The position numbers and the translations under genes were made by a program. The notes under the pieces are model-generated. The model was not told where the DNA came from, searched no databases, and was given only the letters and a program-made list of their open reading frames with translations. From Tetradesmus obliquus (lineage: Eukaryota; Chlorophyta; Chlorophyceae; Sphaeropleales; Scenedesmaceae), in NCBI GenBank assembly GCA_030272155.1, contig CP126192.1, positions 5,614,501 to 5,678,500 of the forward strand: a stretch of 64,000 bases of DNA. Reading direction: 5' to 3'. Below, piece after piece: positions 55,013 to 64,000 of this stretch; position 1 is the first letter of the stretch, and each line of letters opens with the position of its first letter.

Positions 55013-56139
55013 ATGACTCAGCAGGCCGTGCACTGCTCATGTGCATCACATTCCCAGTCACAAGCCTCTGTAGCAACCTAACTATGAAGCAACTGCGAGA
55101 CACAAAAACACAAGTCTGCTGCCGCTGCTCTCGCTACCTGTGCTGCTGCTTCTGGCTGGCGGCTACATGCAACATATGAAGCCGTGAGGATCATTTCCAT
55201 GATGCCCGCTGCTGTGCTACACCTGACCAGTGGCTGTGCCCATGACTTATATGCATGCTTCACCCTGCTGCTGGCGCTGCTGCTGCTGCTGCTGCTGCCA
55301 GCCCCCACCTGCTGCTGTGTAGCCCTCATCTAGCAGGGCCTTGTTGATGGCAATGACCTTGCTGCCATCCCATGCAAACTGCTGCTGCTTGCCGCCTGCA
55401 GGGCACACCAGAAAACACACAAAACATTATCTCTTTCAGCGCCCAGTCCAGCCATGGTTGGTGCTGCTGTTGTTGTGCTGACATGCAACATACAACACAG
55501 TGCAAACTTGGTGTTTTAAACTACGCATGTTGCTCATCACTGATGCAGCTGCCACTTGATGCGATACATATAAAACTAATTAGAAAAGGAATTGTGCAGC
55601 AGGGTAATCTCTGTAGCTTGCGGCCGCCGCATGTGCACACACATGCACTGCTGCTGCTGCTGCTGCACAAGAGGCCAGCAACCCTCTCTGCCCGCTCACC
55701 CCTGTTTGACCCAACAGGCAGCAGCTGCAAGCCGTTAGCTGACGCCTGCAGCCACCACACCAGCAGAACAACAGGCAGTTAGCCTGACGATGCGTAACTG
55801 CTGTGGATTCAGCTGCATGCACCATGCACTGCGTGCTTGTGGCTGCAGCAGATGCAGTTGACCAGGCACACTAGCCCTCTGAGTGTCCAACCAGCAGCTT
55901 CTGCAGGAAGCGGCTGCAACCCACTCAGCCAGCTGCTTGATGCAAACAGGACTCCACACAAAAGCTTTCGCTGTCTGACAACTCACTGTGGTTGCAGCTG
56001 CTGCAGAGAGAGTAAGAGAGCAGAAGGGCGGGGCCTGGCTCCTGCCCCGCAGCTGGAACTCAAGCTGCTCGCTTCCAGAGCTGTTGGATTGCCTCAGCAG
56101 CAGGCCTGCAGGTGCCTGAGCTGTTTGAAACTGCACCAT
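51211..56139 (-). CDS. RUS: ROOT UVB SENSITIVE family protein (DUF647)
   Basis: Nine exons: 55987-56139, 55700-55745, 55309-55395, 54855-54970, 54266-54451, 53666-53875, 52792-53019, 52231-52437 and 51211-51633. Phases close to 551 residues. DUF647 features appear in order: EDVTEDYWEWLRWRCGQ, LQNFATQSLLMAVGVGARKA, AAINWMLKDGMNRL, TQFGDSFDSDLK, CEFLTPRFPSHFLLLTAVSN, GLTTFVSTQPAFQQALCASG. HELKAVQLRSLNRERAEMVA and WQVRPFLLSTSEKSGF follow. RUS1/RUS2 of plants act in plastid or root UV-B sensing and auxin/vitamin B6-linked growth; the molecular activity is unknown. Several membrane-like stretches are visible. The N-terminus is uncertain: ATG 56139 is used, but the frame stays open to an acceptor at 56269, so another exon may precede. 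A Gln-rich insert lies in the last exon. Confidence 0.88.
52120..52520 (-). repeat. Copies of both edges of RUS exon 8
   Basis: The donor side (52225-52320, CACCTGCACATTCCACCAGG and TAAGCCCCCAGCAGCCCC) recurs, shortened, at 52125-52180. The acceptor side (GCTGATGTCCCGGAAGCTGG, about 52413-52440) recurs at about 52490-52520 with a CACCTCGCAG junction. Both ends of one exon are duplicated outward. Confidence 0.82.
52955..53325 (-). repeat. Three copies of the RUS exon 7 acceptor edge
   Basis: About 65 bp of exon start plus acceptor (true copy ending at 53019) recurs ending at 53174 and 53323, spacing 155 and 149 bp. All encode AQHMVMDTLA(L/V)AVSATA and keep a (C)AG acceptor. The upstream donor at 53666 thus faces three plausible acceptors. 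Only the nearest-to-exon copy reads on into the rest of the domain. Confidence 0.92.
53835..54080 (-). repeat. Three copies of the RUS exon 6 acceptor edge
   Basis: GTGTACAGCAGCGACGTCGT plus GAAGCGGAAGCGCTGCACAG (53845-53885) recurs near 53940-53985 and 54032-54075, spacing about 95 and 90 bp, each followed by GAGTTGAGGA. The third copy is the most decayed. Confidence 0.85.
54115..54690 (-). repeat. Copies of both edges of RUS exon 5
   Basis: Donor side: AAGCTGTCGCCGAATTGTGT (54281-54302) recurs at 54121-54143 as AAGCTGTCGCCAAATTGCAT. Acceptor side: AAAGTTCTGCAGCACAGCGC plus TGAAGAAGCGCTGCAGGGGC (54422-54460) recurs at 54547-54588 almost unchanged and, shorter, near 54664-54690. Confidence 0.85.
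54976..55009. repeat. (CAG)n run in RUS intron
   Basis: About eleven uninterrupted CAG triplets directly upstream of the exon 4 acceptor. Confidence 0.9.
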
Positions 56140-56796
56140 GCGACTCCAGCAGCTGTAGTTCTTGGTGCTGCGCTCTGCTGGCGAAAGCAGCACACCGGTA
56201 CCCGCCACAACAGTAGCAGTAGCAAGCTGACCGCGAACGACAGGCGAAACAGGTAGCCGCAGCGTGTGCCTGGGAAAACGTTTTCAGCGGGTATCTAGTT
56301 GCTGGTTGACCTGCGGGGTTCGTATGAAGTGTTGGCAGCGCCCGCCACTTCATAGGGCTTGTCCCTCTTGTGTCATACTTGCAAATTGACAGGCTGGCAA
56401 AGCCTCGTATCGTTGTTGGTCGTTTACGTCCGGTGCTTCGTTTCTTGTGCTTGATTGTTCTGCCATCAGTTTGAGCGATCGTTGCTGCGCCACGTGGTGA
56501 ACTCGTGCTTGCTACAGTGTCGAGCTGCGCTCTGTTGCTGAGTCGCAAATACGTTCAGGCATTACGTTCACCTCAAAGCGTGGGCTCGGTCACTGGACAC
56601 GTACACTACCTTTCCATCAGCAGTAGCACCAACATCAGCAGCAGTACCCATCAACGCTCCAGGCAGCACAGGCAGCACAGAGCTGCAACACTTGTGAATG
56701 CAGTTGCTGCTTTGTACCTTGTGCACTGACCGTTAGCTCTAAGTAGCAGAAGCTCGCACGGATAGAGCAGTGCTGGCCCAGGGCCGCGGCAGCAGC
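56140..56796. promoter_or_regulatory. Divergent region, RUS / orphan membrane protein
   Basis: About 660 bp between divergent genes. Part of it may be a missing 5' exon of RUS. Promoters for both genes should lie here. Confidence 0.4.
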
Positions 56797-58261
56797 ATGG
56801 ACGCGCTGGCACCTGCTGCACTAGCACTCAGCATCACGTTCGATGCTGGTAAGCATGTGCAGTGTGGTGAACAACCGGCGGTCACTGTCTGGCAGTTTTT
56901 GAATGTCTCTGCTGAGCAGCGTCCGCATCTCTTGCCTGCATGGCAGTGCAGGCGGGCTGCTGCGTGCATTGACCAATGTGCAGTTGCATGTCGAGCATTG
57001 TTGTGTGCCAGTGTGCTCACGCATGCGCCGCACTACAGTGCTCTGCATGCAAACATAACAACAGTGCATGTAGCAGAGGTCCTTCACCACACTCTCAGCC
57101 AGCCGGCCTGACAGTCCACGCCAGCCGCCCTTGCCTGTCACCATACGCTACCACTCATGCACATCACCGCTGCTCAGCGGTGCCTTACACCTGCTCTACC
57201 CGCCTGCTCTACACATCCACCGCTTGCTCTTTTCTACTGTCCTCGCTGCCACAGTCGCCACACTCGGGCTCGTCCTCATGTCATACGAAGGCCCGCTCTG
57301 GCGCGCCCTATTACCCATGACAGGCGACCCCCACACCAATATCGCAGCAGGCCTCGGAGATATCGTACTGCTGACAGTTCTTCGAGGCTGCCTGGTGCTG
57401 CTACCACTGCTGGGCATCCCTGCAGCACTTTCCTGGCTGGGCGTGAGCCTAACGGCTCTTGCAGAAGCCGGCATGAGCGCGTATCTGGCGGTAAAGGCCG
57501 TGTTTGCGTACCAGCTGGCGCACGGGAGGAAGTTCCTTGTGGCTGATACGGGGGTGACGTACCACGTGCCTACGCTGATTGCTGCGGAACTGCTGGGAGT
57601 GTTTATGACCTGGTTCATGTTTGCACTGGTGAGCAGCTGGGGGTGTTGTTTTAGCTGGTTCTGGCAAGGTACAGAGGTCAGCGTTGATTGTAGCAGCTAT
57701 TCATGTGGCTGGCAGCAGCAGGAACTGTGCATGGCTTTTTGCAGGTAAGTACAGCAGGGACACACCACTACAGCACACCAGTGCTCTGCAGCCGGTGTGA
57801 AATGCTCTGTTGCCATGCTCTGTTCCATGACACAGTCATACGGGCATTTCAGAACATCGTGTCACTCGCCGCTGTATACGCCCACAGCTGAACATCACCT
57901 TCTTCGCGCCTTTGTTACCCTTGCTGCCGTATCTGCCTGCCAGGTGTGGATCAACCGCAGCGTCATGCTGCAGCCCGCCAACAGCGACCCGGCTGTAGCG
58001 CTGGCGCGCTCCGTGCTGCACCAGCAGCAGATGCAGCAGCGCATGGCAGTAGCCAGCTGGGTAGCCAGCCAGGAAGCACCAGAAGGGGTGGGGCCGGAAA
58101 TAACGGCGCCACTGCTGGCTGCAGCGTTAGGCGCAGCAGCAGCGGATGCAGCAGCAGCAGAGGAGGATGATTTGGAGAGGGCTATGTTTGTTTCTGCCAG
58201 CAGCAAGCAGGCGTCGTTGGGTAGCTTGGTGAGTGCCAGCTCCCAGCCGCAGGAGCTGTAG
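56797..58261 (+). CDS. Orphan multi-pass membrane protein
   Basis: Three exons, 56797-56848, 57255-57628 and 57944-58261, phases closing to 247 residues. The ATG gives MDALAPAALALSITFDA. Four to five hydrophobic segments follow: VATLGLVLMSYEG; IVLLTVLRGCLVLLPLLGIP; LSWLGVSLTALAEAGMSAYL; VPTLIAAELLGVFMTWFMFA. The last ~105 residues are soluble, with an ARSVLHQQQMQQRMAVASW helix and an Ala-rich acidic tail (AAAAEEDDLERAMFVS). I do not recognise the family. It might be a fragment-like relative of the membrane domain of a larger transporter, but no ATPase domain follows. Frame and splice consistency make a real gene likely. Confidence 0.75.
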
Positions 58262-59214
58262 GTGTTTGCTGTCGTTACTTTTGGTTGGATGTAGTTTTAG
58301 TGTGCATGTGTGTTATATGTGTAGTTCTAGCAGCCTTTTCAGAAGCTGTTTCTGAAGCAGAGGCTGTTCATACGTTGAGACTGCACAGGGGTTGCTGTGC
58401 AGATGTGTGTCCTCACACTGCGTCACACAGTGGTGGTGTGGCTGGTAGTGCGGTTGCACTGGTTGTGTTTTGTGCATCTGTCTGTACATAGTTTGCACAG
58501 TAAGTGGCATGAAGGCTGAGCAACGCTTCAGTTGTTGCAGTGAAAGCAGCATGTGATGGTAGGGCTCAATGCTGCCTTTGGGGGTGATCAGCAGCCAAGA
58601 GAGCAGTTGCAGGCCTCGCCTGGCAATCAGATTTGTGAGCTGCTGCTGTGCATGTGCGGTTTTGAGACAGCATTATCATATGGCATTTCTTCTGCTGCTG
58701 CTGCTGTTGTGCCGCACCTTTATGTGGTATGAGCGATCGAACGCTTGCCAGCAATTGCTGCAGCAGGGGCTGGTTGCCTGCAGACAATGAGCAGGGTGAT
58801 CTATCACAACGGGTGCCAAAACACCACCTGCAGCTGTAGATGCGTTTCCCCCACGAGCACGATGTCGATACAGCTTGGTATCTATTTAAGCGTGCGTCCC
58901 TTGCTGCTGCTGCGTCAGCAAATGCATGTGCAACCATGGTTGGGTGGCAGCATCTCCTGTACATTAAACATGGGCTTGCACCATGCGCCAGGCGGCCGTG
59001 AAAATAGCATGGGGGCGATAGATCCATGGTTTCTGCAACGTGTTGTGCGCCTTGGGTGTATACCAGTGCTCAGTGATTCTGTAACTAGTAGATGGCAGAA
59101 CCCTGGACATGCCATTGGTGACTAGCACAGCTGCCTGCACTTGACTCTGGACGTATCCTCACGTAAGGTAGTTGTCGCCGATCTTAGCCATTGGCAGCCC
59201 TGCGCTGGTTGAAG
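58262..59214. other. Spacer between orphan membrane protein and Ppx gene
   Basis: 950 bp, 3' UTR of one plus-strand gene and promoter of the next. No recognisable coding sequence or RNA gene. Confidence 0.5.
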
Positions 59215-61118
59215 ATGCACCAGTGCACGCGCCTTGTTGCTCGAACCCAGCTACCTTGCCTACTGTCGCCGCTCGACTTTGCAAGCTCGAATACATCGGC
59301 AGTTGCTGTTCGATTGCTCAAAAAGCCACCCGCAGCACGGCAGAAACGGTATTTCAGTCCACAGCAGCAGCAGCAGCAGCAGCAGCGCAGTAGCATTGCA
59401 GTGCACTGCATGACAAGTTGGTGTGAAGACTGGAGCTCAGCACTAAACCACCACACCAGCAGCTACGATGCAGATAGCTCAGCAGCTGCTGGTGCTGCAG
59501 CAACGTATGTGCCGCACCCTGCACCAGCAAGCAGCAGGGAGGCGAGCGAATGGGAGGCAGTGCTGACAGCTGCAGAGGCAGCTGCTGCTCCTGCTGCTGC
59601 TGCTGCTGCTGCTGCACCTGCACCTGCACCTGCACCTGCACCTGCACCTGCAGCAGGTACAGTGCCAGACAGTACAAGCAGCTTTGGAGGCAGCAGCGTG
59701 TATGCCGTGGTGGAACTGGGGTCCCATTCGACCCGCTTGCTGCTCAGCGATGCTGCTGGATCGGCTGATGTGGTGAGTACTGGTGGCCTGCACCAGAATC
59801 ACAGTTGGTTTGAACCTGTGCCATGATGCAGAGTCTAGCTGCTTGTCAACACCACCAACCCCATCTCATTCATGGCATATCCCAGCCAATGTAGAGTTGC
59901 CACGATCGAACAGCTAGTCATGCAACCCTATCAGAGGGACGCTTCTGTTGGATCAGTTCCCAGCAGGCAGGTGTCTTTTGTGCCTAATGCTATGCCTAAT
60001 GCGGCCTTGCCACATCAATCTTCCACTTGCAGGCTCGCCTCACAAGGGACACACACCTGGGGGCACCATTGCCAGCAGCTGTCACAGGTCCAGCAGCAGC
60101 AGCTGCACCACAGCAGCAGCAGCAGCAGCAGCAGCAAGAGCTGGCTGCGTCTGCTGCAGCAGCCACCTTGGCGGCCCTGCAGGAGCACCGAGCTGTGCTG
60201 GACAAGCACTATGTGCTGGGCCTTGCTGCTGTTGCTACTGCTGCAGTACGGGATGCAGCCAATGCGCAGCAAGTTGCTGCTGCAGCAGCAGCTATCCTGG
60301 GCTGCCCGGTGCAAGTATTGTCAGGTGGGCTGCAGTTGCAATGCGTGTACGTGGTACTCTTTCTTGGCACTACTACTTTGCACATGTAAGCACAAGGTAT
60401 GAGGTTGCCTGCTTCAGCACAGCTGCTCAGCGCTTGCCACTGTTCACGCAGCAGTCGAGAAATGCATATGAACTCATGGCTGCTGCAGGTGAAGAGGAGG
60501 GGCGCCTAGCATTCGTTGGTGCTACCTCAGGCCTGGCCTACAGCAGCAGCAGCAGCGGCAGCGTCAGCGGCGGCAGCAGCAGTTGCTGCTGCCTGGTGTT
60601 TGACCTGGGAGGGCGCTCGACAGAGTTTGCAGCAGGTAAGCAGGCGGCTGGAGCCATTGCTGATCGGCGTGTTGCGCTGCACATACAGTGGACATGCAGC
60701 GGGTGTTGCACGCTGCTGTGTTGCTGATGCTGCCAACGCACAAACAAAATTGCTTCAGAAAGCGCTCTGTGTGTGGGACAAGTTATGTCACTGCATGCTT
60801 TAAGGCTATATGCTGCACTGTGCTGTCTTTTCTTTGTTCTTTGGCCGGAGCCAGGCGTAGCACCAACTGACAGGTTGCCTTCTTTGCATGCTTCTGTTGT
60901 ATGCTGCAGGTATCGCTGGGCAGCCGCCGCAGCACATCTGCTCGATACCACTAGGTTGCTTGTCCATACAAGCAGGCAGCTCAACAGCAGAAGCAGGTGC
61001 CCAGCAGCAGCAGCAGCAGCAGCATTTGCTGCAGGCAGCAGACGCAATCTTGGCAGTACATGCAAGTCAAACACTTCCCGTGATCAGCACTTACAAGCAA
61101 TTGCAGTCGACAACCAAA

Positions 61119-61166
<48 letters not shown>

Positions 61167-62199
61167 GCGGGGATTAGTCAGCATGTAGTGATTGGCACTG
61201 GCGGCACGATCACCACCCTGGCAGCGCTGAAGCTGCAGCTGCTTGAGTATGAGCATGCGCGGGTGCACATGAGCAGCCTGCGTCAGTCAGAGGTGCAGGG
61301 TCTGCTGCAGCAGCTGGTGCTGGAGGAAGGCAAGCAAAGGTGCGTGGGTGGGGCGGGTGCACCACACATGTAAAATGGCGAATTCTAGACAAAGCCAGGA
61401 TTCCAAAGGACGCTGGTCATGCACAGCTGCGCACCTTCAAGCAATGCTGAGCCAGAAGACCCCCGCCAAAGTCTCCTGGCACTCCGAGTGGGGCTGTTCA
61501 TGTAGGCACGGCTGCCCGGCACCATAGCATCATGCGAAGTTCTCACCAGTAGGCACAGAGAAGGTTACATGTGCTGCACCAGGTAAGGTACAGCCAGTGC
61601 ACTGCAGGATGGTGCTGTCTCCTTTGCTCTTTACGCCGCTGTGCCAGAAGAGCTGCATGTCCTGGTGGCTGTTGAGATCAGCAGCTCACGGGCTGCTGGC
61701 TGCCGCACACTGCAGCAGGATGCAGCAACTGAGTGCATTCCATGCTCGCGCAATTGCTGCACAATGACTTTATACACCTCCCGGATCTGCTGTGGCGGCG
61801 AGCAGCGTTGCTGCAACATCACTACAGCTATGCATATGCTTGTAGCGCTGTGTCTGTCACCATTCAAGCTTCCCTGCACTGCAGTGAACGTGCATCCACA
61901 GCCTTCCCAAACCATCCCTCCGCTGCCGCTGCCGCCGCTGCTGCTGTGCCTCTGCTGCTGTGCCTCTGCTGCTGTGCCTCTGCTGCTGCTGCAGGCTGCT
62001 GCAAGACTTCCCTTGGCTGACAGCTGCGCGTGCGTCCAGCCTCGCAGCAGGCTGTGCCGGTGTTCTGGCAGTCATGCGCTGCCTGGGGGCGCAGTCAGTG
62101 CTGGTCAGCGATGCAGACCTGCTAGATGGAGTAATGCTGCGGCTGCAGCAGGGCCAACACGTTGCTGGCACAGCCCAAGCAAGCAGCAGCTTGCTATGA
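59215..62199 (+). CDS. Ppx/GppA-family exopolyphosphatase/guanosine pentaphosphatase
   Basis: Five exons, 59215-59772, 60033-60324, 60489-60635, 60910-61339 and 61995-62199, phases closing to 543 residues. ATG 59215 opens MHQCTRLVARTQLPCLLSPL and a basic Ser/Ala-rich region, which looks like an organelle transit peptide, followed by Gln, Ala and (Pro-Ala) runs. The ASKHA phosphatase core shows YAVVELGSHSTRLLLS (phosphate loop 1), VARLTRDTHLG, LAAVATAAVRDAANAQ, GEEEGRLAFVGAT, VFDLGGRSTEFAAG (loop 2), SIPLGCL, VIGTGGTITTLAAL and LTAARASSLAAGCAGVLAVM with DADLLDG. These enzymes hydrolyse inorganic polyphosphate or pppGpp. The first loop has Glu where Asp is usual. Two Gln runs interrupt the fold. 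Confidence 0.9.
59613..59655. repeat. Hexanucleotide (CACCTG)n coding Pro-Ala
   Basis: Six tandem CACCTG/CCTGCA units in exon 1 of the Ppx gene, following a (CTG)n run, encoding alternating Pro-Ala upstream of the catalytic core. Confidence 0.9.
61119..61164. repeat. (CAG)n coding poly-Gln in Ppx exon 4
   Basis: About 15 CAG triplets, read as Gln, between the second and third phosphatase motifs. Confidence 0.92.
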
Positions 62200-62585
62200 A
62201 GGGACCCAGGCAGCCCTGTGTCATGGCAGACTAGTGTGACAGGTCTTGCTGGTGTTGCTGCTTCAATGGGGTGCGAGGCCGATGGCTGGTGTCTCTCAAT
62301 GATGATGATGGCCCCCATTAGGCCGTGTCTACACAGGTGCAGCTGCTGACCATCAAGCTGATGCACTGATGGAAGACCCACGTGCATCTTGGCTGACAGC
62401 AGCTGGCAAAGGTAAATTCACAAGTGGTGTTGGCCTGGCAACATGCCTTCCCAAGTTTCATCGATGCGGCAGAGCGTGCATGAGGCATTCCAAGTGCATG
62501 CATCAACTCGGTTCATGCCAGGATGGCAGATCATGCTAGCAATGCATAGTTGGCCAGGCAACTAAAGATTTGATTGAATATAAAT
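62200..62585. other. Ppx 3' flank / U2 3' flank
   Basis: 386 bp of convergent 3' flank. Nothing recognisable beyond ordinary sequence. Confidence 0.5.
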
Positions 62586-62775
62586 GGTGTGCTCATCCTT
62601 GGCGGTAGTGCAATACCAAGGACAAGCGCGAGCAACCTGGGAGCAAGCCCCCATTGGTCACTCCACCCAGAAAGATTAGTGAGATAGCATGGTGGACAAT
62701 GTCCACCAGTTCAGCTATCAAACTGAACAGAACAGATACTACACTTGATCTTAGCCAAAAAGCCGAGAAAGGTAT
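62586..62775 (-). ncRNA. U2: U2 spliceosomal snRNA
   Basis: On the minus strand the sequence begins ATACCTTTCTCGGCTTTTTG, continues GCTAAGATCAAGTGTAGTAT with the branch-point recognition GTAGTA, then CTGTTCTGTTCAGTTTGATA. Stem IIa is GTTCAG...CTGAAC and stem IIb is TGGTGGACA/TGTCCACCA. A variant Sm site, AATCTTTCTGG, follows. Stem III is GGGGGCTTGCTCCC, and stem IV contains GGTATTGCACTACC. The length, about 190 nt, matches U2 (187-188 in animals). The 5' end is set by the conserved AUACCU; the 3' end is approximate. It base-pairs with intron branch points in the spliceosome, fitting an intron-rich genome. Confidence 0.96.
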
Positions 62776-62800
62776 GCTTGACCCTGGACAGCCCTGCTGC

Positions 62801-62808
62801 TTATAGCC
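62801..62808 (-). promoter_or_regulatory. TATA-like element upstream of U2
   Basis: GGCTATAA on the minus strand, about 26-33 bp upstream of the U2 5' end. Plant U2 genes use an upstream element plus a TATA box at about -30. The upstream element was not identified. Confidence 0.55.
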
Positions 62809-63248
62809 GAACCACTCACTGGCAGCTCAGTAGGCACTGCACAGCTCATGCTGTAACATGCTGCCACGTCAGCCAACATATGCAGACTGCAGGATGCATG
62901 TGAGCTGGCGCTTGCACAAAATCGGCGGCCTACAAGGCTGTTTTACAGATGTTGCTCCGTCTAGTAAGCAGCAGCCTCGCTTGGCACGAGCATGGGGGCA
63001 TGTGCTGCTGCTGACCCCCTCGCTGATCACCTCATGAGGGTTCTACGGTCATGGTATGTTGTCATGCGGCGTACTGCTGGCAAAGTAGAGATGCAGTTTC
63101 TGTAAGAAATGCAAAAAACAGCACTTCGACTCAAGGTGTGATCGCAGCAGTCGTGTACTGTTCTGGGACCAGCTTCTTCTCTTCCGTCAACAGACCGTGC
63201 CTGTTTTTAGCTGTAGCTCAGCCTAATCAACAAAAAAACATCACAATC
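62809..63248. promoter_or_regulatory. Divergent promoter region, U2 / DSS1
   Basis: About 440 bp separate the U2 TATA-like element from the DSS1 start codon on the opposite strand. Both promoters must be here. Confidence 0.45.
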
Positions 63249-63853
63249 ATGACAGACAAGGCGCCTGCAGCAGCAGAGACGAAGAAGCAGGAGCCTGTAA
63301 GCAGTTTGGAAGGCGAGGACGAGTTCGAGGAGTTTGCAGCAGAAGGTTCGTATGCACAGAATCAGCCTTGATCCCTTTTGTTGATCCTAAAACCTATGCA
63401 GAGAGATGCAGAGAGTGCACTAGAACCTGCAGACGTGCTGGCTTCACAAGCTGTTGCCAGGCAACAGCTTGCTGTACAGCAGCAGTGCAACTTGCAAGAC
63501 ATGCCTGTCTTCTGTGACACTCGTGCGTGCAGCGTAGTAATCTAGCCGTATACACAGGTCGTTTCATCTGTAGATATCTTGGCCGTGACGGTCTGGTTGG
63601 ACATCAAGATGATTTTTTGCAACCTGGTGGGTGCCGCGGTACAGCGCTGTCCTGCAAACAACCTGCTCTGTGTGTGCGCCTGCTGCTGTGCTTGCTGCAC
63701 CACCTGCCTGTGTGTGCAGTTCCAGAGGAGCTGGAGGCCAGCAAGGAGGAGGAGGGCAAGGAGCTGTGGCAGGCAGACTGGGACGATGCAGACACCAGCG
63801 AGGACTTCCAGGCCAAGCTGAAGCAGGAGCTAGACAGGGACATGAAGGACTGA
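63249..63853 (+). CDS. DSS1: 26S proteasome subunit DSS1/SEM1
   Basis: Two exons, 63249-63345 and 63720-63853, phase 1, 76 residues, a typical length. MTDKAPAAAETKKQEPV leads to the acidic block EGEDEFEEFAAE; the second exon gives ELWQADWDDADTSEDFQAKL and a C-terminal helix ending DRDMKD. The acidic DEFEEF block, the WQADWDD ubiquitin-binding block and the C-terminal helix are diagnostic of DSS1/SEM1/RPN15. DSS1 stabilises the proteasome lid and also binds BRCA2 and TREX-2. The intron of 374 bp sits between the two acidic blocks. Confidence 0.95.
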
Positions 63854-64000
63854 GGAGTCATGCGCGTGCACCAGCAGCAGTTGGTAGTTGGTTGCTGCAG
63901 CCAGCGCAGTTGGCCAGCAGGTGCGGCCAGTGGGAAGCAGCGCATGGGTGGCTGGAGACGCACAGCAGTGCGGCAGCAGCGGCATGCAGGCACTGCAGAA
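63854..64000. other. DSS1 3' flank at window edge
   Basis: Probably 3' UTR of DSS1. No other feature seen before the window ends. Confidence 0.5.

Overview
The window is nuclear DNA of a green alga, most likely a chlorophycean. Nearly every gene is cut by GT-AG introns with TGCAG-type acceptors. Proteins and introns are full of CAG/CTG runs (poly-Gln, poly-Ala, poly-Ser). The gene set is eukaryotic with plant affinities: a plant-type RabC, a plant-like NSUN6, a ROOT-UVB-SENSITIVE (RUS) protein and a GCN20-type ABCF. Exon models were built by hand, by matching donors and acceptors, reading phase and remembered family sequences. Where every phase closes, the model is strong.

Layout, left to right: a Gln-rich CSPP-like protein (-, runs off the left edge); RABC/Rab18 GTPase (+, 2921-5309); a small cold-shock-domain protein (-, 7355-8243); an NSUN6-type RNA m5C methyltransferase (-, 8410-12192); an N4BP2L-like P-loop kinase (+, 12526-14305); a CDK11 homologue (-, 15179-20126); ALG2 mannosyltransferase (+, 20849-23086); an orphan protein with about twelve 33-residue repeats and a C-terminal membrane anchor (-, 25289-28680); a Gag1-like-clamp (DUF4050) protein (+, 28993-31713); a DMT/EamA transporter (-, 33748-36867); a 16-exon ABCF ATPase (-, 38810-45994); a doubtful small gene (+, about 46715-47008); an orphan membrane protein (-, 47295-49610); a RUS/DUF647 protein (-, 51211-56139); an orphan multi-pass membrane protein (+, 56797-58261); a Ppx/GppA phosphatase (+, 59215-62199); a U2 snRNA gene (-, 62586-62775); and the proteasome subunit DSS1/SEM1 (+, 63249-63853).

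The genes are housekeeping and functionally unrelated: vesicle traffic, N-glycosylation, RNA modification, splicing-linked kinase, proteasome, translation-linked ATPase. There is no operon logic. Several pairs are divergent and probably share promoters (CSPP-like/RABC, NSUN6/kinase, CDK11/ALG2, repeat protein/DUF4050, RUS/membrane protein, U2/DSS1).

The most unusual feature is recurrent duplication of exon edges. In at least six genes, 25-120 bp spanning an exon end, its splice site (or the stop codon) and some flanking intron reappear once to three times in the neighbouring intron or 3' flank. Spacing is mostly 75-155 bp. Many copies keep a usable donor, acceptor or stop codon. In CDK11 one case is a plain 116-bp tandem array. 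This looks like ongoing local tandem duplication across splice sites, a possible source of new introns and of alternative splice sites.
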